Assembly (NCBI GenBank): GCA_900547595.1
Contig: URHE01000010.1
Span: forward strand, 1 to 35,531
Length of the DNA stretch: 35,531 bases
Direction: 5' to 3'
DNA from: an uncultured Desulfovibrio sp.
GTDB taxonomy: Bacteria > Desulfobacterota > Desulfovibrionia > Desulfovibrionales > Desulfovibrionaceae
Shown here in pieces: positions 13,672 through 21,968 of this stretch (positions are counted from its first letter, which is position 1; each line of letters begins with the position of its first letter). The notes under the pieces are model-generated. The model saw only the letters and a list, made by a program, of their open reading frames with translations, was not told the DNA's origin and made no database searches. The position numbers and the translations under genes were made by a program.

Positions 13672-16600
13672 TTCAGGCCACCCCAGGTGTTCTGCTGCTC
13701 GGTGCGGACTTCGAGACTCGTGCGCGGGGTCAGTTCCAGCTGGATGATGAAGGCCGTGCTGTCGGGCTTCATGCCCTGCTGCACGCCCATGTAGATGCTG
13801 TCCGTGAGGTATTTCCCCATTTCCAGAGTGGTGCCCCCGGCGGATTCGTCGCCCGGCTGCCCCGCGGCGCCGGTGTTGGAGGTGCCGAGCCGCAGCACGT
13901 CCACGCCGAGCGCTTTCTTGGTGAAGTCGAACACGCCGCCGCCCCCGGAGCCGAAGCCTGCCAGCTGGGCCACGGCCCCGGCCAGCTGGAGCGCCTCCAG
14001 ACGGCCCAGTTCATTGACGCTCCTGCCGAACAGGACATGGGAGAGAATGTCGTCGCGCGGCAGGTTCGGTTCGCTCGTGAGGGCGAGCTTCATCTTGCTC
14101 ACCGTGCCGGTGATGAGGATGTGCGCCGTGAGGTCGGGGGTCTCGTTGGTGAGTTCGATGTCCAGCAGAGGGTCGCTGAGCGAGCCGCCCGCAAAGGTGA
14201 CGACCCCCCGCGTAAGGGCGAAGTTCTTGCCGAGAAAATCAAAATTGCCCTTGACCGCGCTGACGTTGCCCGTGACCGCCGGCGCGGCGGGCGTGCCGGA
14301 AACCCGGAGATCGGCCTGCCACAGGCTCGTCAGGCCGCGTCCCTCCACGCTGAAGCGGGGCAGCATGCGGATGCGGACATTCAGGCTGCCTTCGGGGGCG
14401 TGGGAGGCCGGGAGGGGCGGGGGGGGCGCCGTGGCCGCCGCGGGCCGGGGCGCGGCGCTGATGGGCAGGGTGGTGACGCTGCCGCCCAGGGAGATGTTGT
14501 TCAGCAGAAATTCGCCCTGATTGATGATGATCTCCCCGTTCACGTCGGGCGCGGCGGCGCTGCCCGTGACCGTGGCGCCGCCCGAGAGCGCGATGTGGAG
14601 ATCACGGCGGCGCAGCGGCCGCAGGTGGTCGATGCTGGCCCGGATGTCCAGGTCCTCGCCGTTGAGCGCGCCGGAACCGGAGACGGCGGCCTTGCCGCCC
14701 CGACCGTCCGATGCCGAGAGCGTCAGGCGCATGCCGCCGGGGAGGCCGCCGCGCGCGCCGCCGCCGCGCTCGTCCAGGTCCAGGCGCAGGGTGATGTCCG
14801 TGAGCAGCACACCGAGCAGGAGGTCCTCAAAGCGGCCCTGATTCACGCGCACACCGCCGTTGATGCGCGGCGCCTCAAGCGTGCCCGAGGCATCGGCCTT
14901 GAGGGCGATGCGCCCGTTGAGGCGGCGGTCGGCCATGGGCACCAGGCTCCAGAGCGGCCCCAGGGCGCCGTCCCAGCGCACCCGGGCCGAAAGCCGTCCG
15001 CGCATGTCGGGGGTGGGGATGCCGTCAGGTCCGAAACGCAGGGGCAGCCGCACGGCGATGTCCGCCGTGTCGCCGCCCAGGGCCCTGAGGCTCGCCTGCG
15101 GCACTTCCAGCCGCGCGGCGAGGGTGCCGCCGCCGTTGGCCGTTGGCTCTATGCCGCCGGTGAGGGCAAAGGCCAGCGGCGCCAGCGGGCTGCCGGGCAG
15201 GCGCAGGCCGGAAACGCCCAGGCGGAAGCGCCCCGTGGGCCGCGCCGGGCTGCCGCCGAGGTCGGCGGTGAATTCCACCGCGCCCTGGGGCAGGGCGGGA
15301 ACCAGCGTGCTCCAGGGCTTGAGCTCAAGCCCGGCAATGCGCAGGCCAAGGTCGAGCCTGTCGGGGGCCAGCCCGCCGCGGGCGCTGATGCGGCCTGACG
15401 GCGTGAGCGCCACGTCCAGGCTGTCCACGCCCATGCCCGCGGCGCCGTAGCGGAACCGGGCCGGGCGCTCCAGCCGCAGACCGAGCCGGGCGCCCCCGCT
15501 CCGGGCCATTGTGGCGGGCAGGTCCGCGTGCGCGTCGAGAACGCGCAGCAAGACCTGGCCGGGTTCCCAGACGGCCTCAAGGCGGGAGCGCACATCCCCC
15601 GAACTTGCCAGTTCCATCGCCAGCGGGCCGGCCAGCGGGCCGCTGGCCCTGAGCTTCGCGCCCAGACGCAGGGCGGCGGCGCGCGCTTCTTCCAGGTCCA
15701 GCCGCGCGGCCAGGGCCGCCGTGCGGAAGAGGTCCGTCATCTGCGCCTCGCCCGTCAGGCCCCGCACACGGACAATGTCGTTGCCGTTCGCTTCGGTCAC
15801 GGTCAGGCGCGGGATGCGCCAGGTCAGGCGCGCGTCCTGGGATGCGGCGTTTTCCGCGTCCGGCGGTTCCCGCGCCGGCGTCAGGGCCTTCAGGGCCAGG
15901 TCCACGGCGGCCTCGCCGCCAAGGGTATAGCCGGGGACGAGCGCCGAAAGGGCGCCCCAGTCGTGTACGGAAAGGCGCAGGCCGCCGTCCAGGGCGGGCG
16001 CGCCGTCCGTGGGCAGCAGGGCGGTGAGCGCGCCTTCTCCGGCCACGCCCGCGGCCTGAAGCTTCAGATCGCGCATGCCGACGGTCAGGCCCCCGCGCGG
16101 GGCGGTGTCCGCGCCCGGCGCCGCGCTATAGAAAAAGCGGGCGGCGGCGCTCAGGGCATGGCCGTCCAGCGCCGCCCCGAGGTCAAGATCGATAGCGGTC
16201 TCGTCGGCGGGTGGAAACGCGGCCTCCAGCGGCAGGGCCAGCTTTTCGCCCGTGAGGGCAAGGGCGAGATTTTTCAGTGTGTGGCCGCCCGCGGCGAGTT
16301 CGGCGCAGTCAAGGCGCAGGTCGATATCCGGCTTGGGGAGCATGCCGCCTGCCGTCAGCGTGAGCCGCAGCGGCGCCGTGAACAGTGAAAGCGGGCCGCC
16401 GCCCGGTGTCGCGGCCCCGGGCGCCAGCGCGGCCGCGAGGCGCAGGGCCAGCGGACCGTCGGGTTCGCTCCGGCTCCAGCCCGGTCCGGCCTGCCAGGAG
16501 CCTTCGCCCTGAAGCGTGACGCGTCCGGCGGCCAGATTGGGGCCACGCAGGGTGATGGCCGGGGCGCTTGCCGCATCGCCCACGCCCTTGGCCTCAAGGG

Positions 16601-17609
16601 CGAGACGCAGTGTGGGGGCGGCGCCGAGCAGATCGGGGGGCAGGTCGGCCACGGCGAGTTTTGGCGCATGCAGCGCGGCTTCCAGCGTTGCCGTGGCCGC
16701 AAGGCCCGGTGTGGCCGTATCCGCCTGCGCCGTGGCCGTGAACGCCAGTTCCGCCCGCCGCAGGTCCAGCGCGGCAAGGCGCACCTCACGGCCATCGGCT
16801 CCGGCGAGGTGCGCGCGCGCCTCCAGCCGGGCGCCGCTGCCGGCGTTCAGGGTAAGGGTGAGCTCCGCGCCGGCGAGAAGCCCGGTGGCGGAAACGGCGG
16901 GGGGCGCCTGTGCCGGGGCGGGGGCGGAAGCCTCCGCCACCGGAGTTTCCGGCGCCGCAGGCGCGGCGGCGGGAAGGGCGGCGGCCCCCGCGTCCTCCCC
17001 GCCGAGCAGGGCCGCGGGGAAGCGGGCGTCCTCCAGCTTCACGGCCAGGAACACATCCGGCAGCCAGAACGGCGGCTCCCGGAACATATCCGCCAGTTCG
17101 CCGAGCGCCGTCTGGATGTCGCGCAGCGACAGGGGCGGCGAAGGCGGTTCCGGTTCGGGCGGGGGCGGAAGAAGCGGCAGGCGCGACAGGGTGGGGCGCG
17201 CCATGGCCGCCGTCTCGATACGCACGGCGCCGGGCAGGGCGCGCCAGTCCCAGACCAGATGATTTTCCGGCGCCGTCAGCCAGACGCCGCGCCCGTCGGC
17301 GGCTTCCAGCCCGAACACGAAGTCGGAGGGCACCGAGCCTTCAAGCCGTGTCAGGCGGAAGGAAAGGCCGCCGTCCCTGCCCGCCAGCGCGGCATTGGCG
17401 GTTTTCAGCAGCCAGGCGTGTCCGCCTTCGGTCTGGAAGGCCCAGAAGCATGCCCCAAAAAGCCCCGCCAGCAGTGTGAGCAGGCAGAGGGGGAACAGGA
17501 TGAGGCAACGGCGCAGCCATCGCCGGGGAGGGGACCCATGGTCCCGGGGGGCCGTTGGCGGTGTTTTCTCCGCCGTCTGCCGCGCCGCGCGTTTTCTGAA
17601 CCAGGCCAT
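13653..17609 (-). CDS. tamB: translocation and assembly module protein TamB
   Basis: 1318-residue envelope protein of the TamB/AsmA-like lipid-transfer group. It has one N-terminal membrane anchor (about 33-58: a long Leu/Phe stretch after RRWLRRC), then a very long periplasmic region of repeated beta strands, and a C-terminal DUF490 domain covering about the last 400 residues. The end matches TamB: GKYLTDSIYMGVQQGMKPD and a final aromatic-rich WKYNY strand. A Pro/Ala-rich linker lies near 210-240. It partners with TamA in the outer membrane and spans the periplasm. Its ATG overlaps the tamA stop by one base. TamB helps assemble some outer-membrane proteins and, in some bacteria, moves phospholipid. 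Confidence 0.92.
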   Translation of the reverse strand: MAWFRKRAARQTAEKTPPTAPRDHGSPPRRWLRRCLILFPLCLLTLLAGLFGACFWAFQTEGGHAWLLKTANAALAGRDGGLSFRLTRLEGSVPSDFVFGLEAADGRGVWLTAPENHLVWDWRALPGAVRIETAAMARPTLSRLPLLPPPPEPEPPSPPLSLRDIQTALGELADMFREPPFWLPDVFLAVKLEDARFPAALLGGEDAGAAALPAAAPAAPETPVAEASAPAPAQAPPAVSATGLLAGAELTLTLNAGSGARLEARAHLAGADGREVRLAALDLRRAELAFTATAQADTATPGLAATATLEAALHAPKLAVADLPPDLLGAAPTLRLALEAKGVGDAASAPAITLRGPNLAAGRVTLQGEGSWQAGPGWSRSEPDGPLALRLAAALAPGAATPGGGPLSLFTAPLRLTLTAGGMLPKPDIDLRLDCAELAAGGHTLKNLALALTGEKLALPLEAAFPPADETAIDLDLGAALDGHALSAAARFFYSAAPGADTAPRGGLTVGMRDLKLQAAGVAGEGALTALLPTDGAPALDGGLRLSVHDWGALSALVPGYTLGGEAAVDLALKALTPAREPPDAENAASQDARLTWRIPRLTVTEANGNDIVRVRGLTGEAQMTDLFRTAALAARLDLEEARAAALRLGAKLRASGPLAGPLAMELASSGDVRSRLEAVWEPGQVLLRVLDAHADLPATMARSGGARLGLRLERPARFRYGAAGMGVDSLDVALTPSGRISARGGLAPDRLDLGLRIAGLELKPWSTLVPALPQGAVEFTADLGGSPARPTGRFRLGVSGLRLPGSPLAPLAFALTGGIEPTANGGGTLAARLEVPQASLRALGGDTADIAVRLPLRFGPDGIPTPDMRGRLSARVRWDGALGPLWSLVPMADRRLNGRIALKADASGTLEAPRINGGVRVNQGRFEDLLLGVLLTDITLRLDLDERGGGARGGLPGGMRLTLSASDGRGGKAAVSGSGALNGEDLDIRASIDHLRPLRRRDLHIALSGGATVTGSAAAPDVNGEIIINQGEFLLNNISLGGSVTTLPISAAPRPAAATAPPPPLPASHAPEGSLNVRIRMLPRFSVEGRGLTSLWQADLRVSGTPAAPAVTGNVSAVKGNFDFLGKNFALTRGVVTFAGGSLSDPLLDIELTNETPDLTAHILITGTVSKMKLALTSEPNLPRDDILSHVLFGRSVNELGRLEALQLAGAVAQLAGFGSGGGGVFDFTKKALGVDVLRLGTSNTGAAGQPGDESAGGTTLEMGKYLTDSIYMGVQQGMKPDSTAFIIQLELTPRTSLEVRTEQQNTWGGLKWKYNY

Positions 17610-19648
17610 CAGAATGACTGTCCTATGCTGATATAGACCTGGACGGGCGGATCGTCATCGATCCGGTGCAGGGGCGTGGCCACGTCCAGACGTACCGGCC
17701 CGATGGGCGTATAATAGCGGAGGCCGAGCCCCGTGCCCCAGTCCATGTCGCCGATGATGCGGGGAACTTCGTCCTTGTAGACCATGCCGCCGTCAACAAA
17801 GGGGACGATCCCGATACTCTCCGTCACCTTGAAGCGCGCCTCAAGGTTGACCACCTGATAGGAACGGCCGCCCAGCGGGTCTCCCTCCCTGTCGCGCGGG
17901 CCGATGGCCTGATAGGCATAGCCGCGCACCGAACCGGCCCCGCCGGTGAAGTAGCGCAGGCTCGCCGGGATGCTCTCCAGCGAGGAGGCGCCGGGCATGG
18001 CGCCGCCCTCCACGCGTCCGGCGAGCACCAGACGGTCGTCTATTCCGCCGTCCGGCGTTCTGCCCCAGGGGGCGTAGTAGGCCGCCGCCGAAAGCGTGGT
18101 CGCGAAGGCGCCGAAAAATTCCTCGTAAAAGCCGCTGAAGGGGATGATCTTGAGCTCCGCCTCCATGCCGCTGCTGGGATTGAGCTTGTTGTTGCGGCTG
18201 TCGTGGCGCAGACCCGCGCTGGGCCTGATGACGCCGTAGGCGTGTTCCGCATGCTCGTTGTCCTTGAGCGAACCGCCCTCGGCGCCGAGGTGGATGCCCC
18301 CCCACCACTGGCGCGCCAGACGCCGGTCGAGGCCGATCTCTCCCTTGAGCGACTGCTGCCGGTAGGCATCGGTATTTTCCCAGAGGGCGGCGGCATTGGC
18401 GAGCAGGCGCTGTTCGCGTTGCAGAAAGGCCGGTTTTTCAAAGGCCGCCTTGAGGCCGATCTCCTGCTGGGAGATGGGCGCGTCCAGGGTGAGCCGTTCG
18501 CCGTTGTGAAAAAGATTGCGGTGCTCCCAGGAGCCTTCCACGCCGAAGCCGGTATCTGTGTCATAGCGGGCGCTTGCGCTCACCGAGCGCGAGGGTCCCT
18601 CGGCGACCTCGATGACCGCAGGGACGATGGCCACATCGCCCTCCCTGCCGTCCGGCCCGAGCACCCGGCGTTCCAGTTTCATGTCATCGGCCATGGGCGC
18701 CGCCTCCACCGAGCGGAACAGGCCGAGGCCGCGCAGGGTATTGGCGTAGTCGTTGAGCATTTCGTCGTCCCACGGTTCCCCGCCGGGGGGCCAGGGCGCG
18801 AGACGCTGGAGATAGGCGGCGCTGACCTCCCTGTTGCCGCGCACCTCGATACGCCCCATGAGGGCCGGCGGCCCGGGATCGATGACGATATCCGCATTGA
18901 GCGTGCGCGCCGCGGGGTCAAGGGTGTAGCGGCTCTCCGCGACTTTCGCCAGCGGATAGCCCGTGCGGCGCAGGGCTTCGGGCATGGCCGCCACCGCCGC
19001 CAGCATGTCGTCGGCCACGATGGGCTTGCCCACGGTCACGCCGGGAACGGTGTCGGGAAAGGCGGGCGCGGGCAGTTCCTCGCGTTCCAGGCCCCAGAAG
19101 CCCGTCACGCGGGTGCGGTGGCGGAAGGATTCGGGCACCGTCGGCGGCGGTTCATAGCGCACGTCCGCGCGGCCCACAGTGAAGCGCGGGCCCGGCACGA
19201 GGCGCAGGATCACCCTGACCGGCGTGGCGGCCCGGTCGATGCTGAACGTGGCGCGGCCGTCATAATAGCATTGGGAATGAAGGAGCTTGAGCGCGGTCTC
19301 CTCATCGGCGCGGGCGCGGCGTTCCAGGGCGAGGAGGCTGTCGGGCGGTTCCCTGACGAGTTTGGCGAGCTGGCTCAGGTCGCGCATTTTGCCCTTGAGC
19401 GAATCCGGGCCGTCCACGACCTCGATGGCAACGGCATAGGGCACGGGGTCGCTGTCCCAGGCGGCTCCCGCCTCGGCGCCCCGGGCCGCGTCGGCCCCTT
19501 CCGCGCCGGGGTCGGTATTCTTGGCAAGCAGGCCGCAACCGCACAGCTGGCTCAGGAAGGCCAGAAGCAGAAGGACGAGCGCCACCCGTCCCGGCGCGCG
19601 CCGGGACGTCGCTCCGTACAGGGGAACAAGTCCGGAAGCGCGCCACAT
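17609..19648 (-). CDS. tamA: TamA, Omp85-family outer-membrane assembly protein
   Basis: 679-residue outer-membrane protein. A hydrophobic leader (about 22-38) is followed by POTRA domains to about residue 330 (for example IVIDPGPPALMGRIEVRGN), then a 16-stranded Omp85 barrel. The barrel has the lid-loop motif GAGSVRGYAYQ near 567-577 and a final strand ending in Phe (YISIGQSF), the signal for outer-membrane insertion. LCGC at 35-38 resembles a lipobox, unusual for TamA, so the N-terminus may be lipidated. The ATG at 19648 has no clear ribosome-binding site; a GTG 21 codons in is possible but leaves a very short leader. It is first of tamA-tamB-GNAT. Confidence 0.92.
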   Translation of the reverse strand: MWRASGLVPLYGATSRRAPGRVALVLLLLAFLSQLCGCGLLAKNTDPGAEGADAARGAEAGAAWDSDPVPYAVAIEVVDGPDSLKGKMRDLSQLAKLVREPPDSLLALERRARADEETALKLLHSQCYYDGRATFSIDRAATPVRVILRLVPGPRFTVGRADVRYEPPPTVPESFRHRTRVTGFWGLEREELPAPAFPDTVPGVTVGKPIVADDMLAAVAAMPEALRRTGYPLAKVAESRYTLDPAARTLNADIVIDPGPPALMGRIEVRGNREVSAAYLQRLAPWPPGGEPWDDEMLNDYANTLRGLGLFRSVEAAPMADDMKLERRVLGPDGREGDVAIVPAVIEVAEGPSRSVSASARYDTDTGFGVEGSWEHRNLFHNGERLTLDAPISQQEIGLKAAFEKPAFLQREQRLLANAAALWENTDAYRQQSLKGEIGLDRRLARQWWGGIHLGAEGGSLKDNEHAEHAYGVIRPSAGLRHDSRNNKLNPSSGMEAELKIIPFSGFYEEFFGAFATTLSAAAYYAPWGRTPDGGIDDRLVLAGRVEGGAMPGASSLESIPASLRYFTGGAGSVRGYAYQAIGPRDREGDPLGGRSYQVVNLEARFKVTESIGIVPFVDGGMVYKDEVPRIIGDMDWGTGLGLRYYTPIGPVRLDVATPLHRIDDDPPVQVYISIGQSF

Positions 19649-19707
19649 AGCTGGCCCAGTCTAGCGCGGGCGCCCTTCGCGCGCAAGCGCCGGGGCGCCC
19701 TGCAATC

Positions 19708-19736
19708 TTGGCAAGGGGTGGCGCCTCTGCTAGGCT
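19708..19736 (+). promoter_or_regulatory. sigma-70-type promoter of the DsrE-like gene
   Basis: TTGGCA (19708-19713) and TAGGCT (19731-19736) are separated by 17 bases and resemble TTGACA/TATAAT at 5 and 4 positions. Transcription would begin about 40 bases before the ATG at 19786. Confidence 0.5.
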
Positions 19737-19785
19737 CAGGGCGGATGCCCCGCCCGGGAGCGGGAAAAAACCGTGAGGAAAACGT

Positions 19786-20142
19786 ATGAACTATGATGTC
19801 TGTCTGCATCTGGACGCCAGGGACCCCGCCATGCTCGGCCTGGTGCTCCGCAATGCCGAGAATTATCTCAACGGCCTGCCTGGCGAGACGTTCCGGCTGG
19901 TTGTGGTCGCCAACGGCGGCGGCGCGCCGCTTTTCGCCGCCGGGGGCGCCCCGTTTGACGAGCTCAGGGCAAAGACCGCGGAGCTCATGGCGCGCGGCGT
20001 GCGATTCAGGATTTGCGCCAATGCCCTTGCCGAAAACGGCATTGCGCATGAGCGCCTCTGGCCGGGCTGCGAGGTGGTGCCCGCCGGGCTGGTGGAGGTG
20101 GTGCGCCTGCAGCGGGAGGGCTTTGCCTACATCAAGCCGTAG
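19786..20142 (+). CDS. DsrE/DsrF-family small protein
   Basis: 118-residue protein with the DsrE/YchN fold pattern: an N-terminal strand YDVCLHLDA, a helix with LRNAENYLNGL, the strand FRLVVVANGGG, then a second half with RGVRFRICANAL in the position of the usual sulfur-accepting cysteine strand, and a VPAGLVEVVRLQREGFAYIKP end. Cys98 of RFRICANAL-type alignments and Cys94-region residues could be functional, but sulfur transfer is not demonstrable. The ATG follows GAGGA eight bases upstream. Single gene with its own promoter, convergent with the M99 peptidase gene. In sulfate reducers such proteins are often linked to sulfur relay. Confidence 0.8.
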   Translation: MNYDVCLHLDARDPAMLGLVLRNAENYLNGLPGETFRLVVVANGGGAPLFAAGGAPFDELRAKTAELMARGVRFRICANALAENGIAHERLWPGCEVVPAGLVEVVRLQREGFAYIKP

Positions 20143-20205
20143 GGCATTCCTGGCTGTTCAGACCTGCGGCGCCCGGGCATCAGGGGGCTTTGCGGGCATG
20201 CGGGA

Positions 20206-21717
20206 TCAGAATCCCAGTGCCGTCTCGGGGCCGGGCCTGTCGGGCAGGGGCGGCTTTGCCGCTGTGGCGCGGCCGCCCGCGAAGCGGAGCAGGAACATGC
20301 CGGAAAAGCGCGTGCCGCTGTATACCTCCACCCGAAACAGGGTCCCCCGCCGGTCCACGGAGAAGCGCGGCTGAAAATCCCCGCGCCGCAGGGGCAGGCC
20401 GCTTTCGTCCGGCCGTCCGCTGTCCATGCCGATGGCGTTGACGCGGTAGCCCGGCTGCGGGCGCACGATGGCCGTGTCCGTCACGTCGAGGATGCTCCCG
20501 AAGGGCACCGTCTCTTCCCTGCCGTCCACATGAACGGCCATGGCGTCCAGGCTGGGGTCCACCTCGCGCCAGTCGGGCCGGATGAGCGTGATGGTGCGGT
20601 TGCCGTAGTGGATGCATATCCTGTCCGCGCGGCCCTCGCAGGGGAGCACGGCCATGATGGGCTTGGAGGTGATGGCGCGGGCCGGGCTGTTTTTGGGTAG
20701 CGGCAGGTAGCCGATGGCCGGGCGCACATCCTCCAGGGGCAGGAAAACGCGGTTTTCGGCAAAGGAGACGCCCAGGTTCTCGCGCAGGGCGCGGGCCACG
20801 CCTTCGGGCGCCAGCTCGAAATCCCGGCTGAAGCGCACCCCGGCGCGGCGCAGGAATGCCTCGATCAGGAGCAGGTGGTAATAGGCGCGCAGTTCCACCG
20901 GAAATTCCTTGCTCGCCTCCAGGCCGAAGGCCGCCTTGCCGTGGCGCACGGCGTAGTAGGAAAGGCTTTTCTCCATTTCCTTGTCGCCCGCCGCGGTGCG
21001 CGTGTTGTGGACGTGCAGGGTGTGGAGGGGACGGATGAGCCGTTGGTTGGCCTCGCCGGTCACGGCGTCGGCCACGCGCGCGAGGTCGCCCATGAAGGTG
21101 CCGGCGTCAAGCGCTTCCTGGTCAATGATGACCGACTGCCCCCAGCGGCCAGGATTGCGCAGCCTGTCCTCATGCTTCGGGCGGTAGTAGCCGCTGCCGT
21201 CGTGCAGGTTGAGGACAAGCCCCACCCCGGGATGGCGGATCAGCTCCTGGATGCGGCGCACTGTGGCAAATTCCGGGTCCGTCTCCGCCAGGCGCGCGAA
21301 CTTGCGGTTCATGTCGCCATGGAGCCCGCGCGAGCGCCGGATGATGCTTGGAAAATTGAGATTGGGCACCACCCAGACGGCGCCTTCGCTGATCTCGTAC
21401 CGGGTGGCCAGCAGGGTGGCCGCCGAAAAGCCCCCCGGCTCATCGCCCTGGATGCCGCCCACAACGAGCACCACGCGCGGCGCCGCCCCAAGGCGGATGG
21501 TGGTGAAGTCCAGAGGAAAGCTCTCTGCCCCGGCCTGACGCGCCGTGCCGCAGAGCAGGAGCAACAGCCCGCAGAGAAGGGCGGGGAAGGCCAGAAAACC
21601 CGGGCCGCGCCGGAGGGCGGCGGCGCGGGCGGAGAGAGCCCGGGGCGTTTTGCCGGGAACCTTTTTGGGGGGCGATGTCCGCGTCACTGCTGCACCATTC
21701 CTGATTCGGCGATACAT
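20206..21717 (-). CDS. M99-family peptidoglycan carboxypeptidase (Csd4-like)
   Basis: 503-residue secreted zinc carboxypeptidase. A long basic N-region is followed by a Leu-rich leader (about 41-60) ending AGAES, so export to the periplasm is expected. The zinc site has the Csd4 form, not the usual HxxE: GGIQGDEPGG gives Gln90 and Glu93, and LNLHDGSGYY gives His172. A C-terminal beta-rich region of about 200 residues follows, as in Csd4. Csd4/Pgp1 trims muramyl tripeptides and is needed for curved or helical cell shape in Helicobacter and Campylobacter. That fits the curved cells of Desulfovibrio, although this is inference. A GTG at 21687 with AGGA upstream is an alternative start. Confidence 0.85.
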   Translation of the reverse strand: MYRRIRNGAAVTRTSPPKKVPGKTPRALSARAAALRRGPGFLAFPALLCGLLLLLCGTARQAGAESFPLDFTTIRLGAAPRVVLVVGGIQGDEPGGFSAATLLATRYEISEGAVWVVPNLNFPSIIRRSRGLHGDMNRKFARLAETDPEFATVRRIQELIRHPGVGLVLNLHDGSGYYRPKHEDRLRNPGRWGQSVIIDQEALDAGTFMGDLARVADAVTGEANQRLIRPLHTLHVHNTRTAAGDKEMEKSLSYYAVRHGKAAFGLEASKEFPVELRAYYHLLLIEAFLRRAGVRFSRDFELAPEGVARALRENLGVSFAENRVFLPLEDVRPAIGYLPLPKNSPARAITSKPIMAVLPCEGRADRICIHYGNRTITLIRPDWREVDPSLDAMAVHVDGREETVPFGSILDVTDTAIVRPQPGYRVNAIGMDSGRPDESGLPLRRGDFQPRFSVDRRGTLFRVEVYSGTRFSGMFLLRFAGGRATAAKPPLPDRPGPETALGF

Positions 21718-21762
21718 ACGCCATTCGTGGGGGGCCGGCAAGAGAACGCGGCAGCGCGCGGC

Positions 21763-21791
21763 TTGACGCCGCGCGGCAAAGCCTCTATAAA
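21763..21791 (+). promoter_or_regulatory. strong sigma-70-type promoter of the ffh operon
   Basis: TTGACG (21763-21768) and TATAAA (21786-21791) lie 17 bases apart and each match the consensus at five positions. A GC dyad, CGCGCGGC (21755-21762) / GCCGCGCG (21768-21775), brackets the -35 element and could be an operator. The leader to the ffh ATG would be about 170 bases. Confidence 0.7.
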
Positions 21792-21968
21792 CTGCGCTTT
21801 CGCCGCCCGAAGCCGCGCTGTCCGCCTCCGGGCGCCGCCATGGTCCTCCGGGCGCCCCGCGCGCAGACGCCCGCATGCTGCCGCCACCGGCCGGAACCGG
21901 GAGTTCCGGGACGGGTTGCTGCCCGACGGCGGGGGAGGCGAAGCTTTTTGCGCCAGTGCGGAGCCCGC

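Noticed and set aside
13653..17636. Several long open frames opposite tamB and tamA
   Set aside because: They are typical antisense frames of GC-rich genes, rich in Arg/Gly/Ala, without family features.
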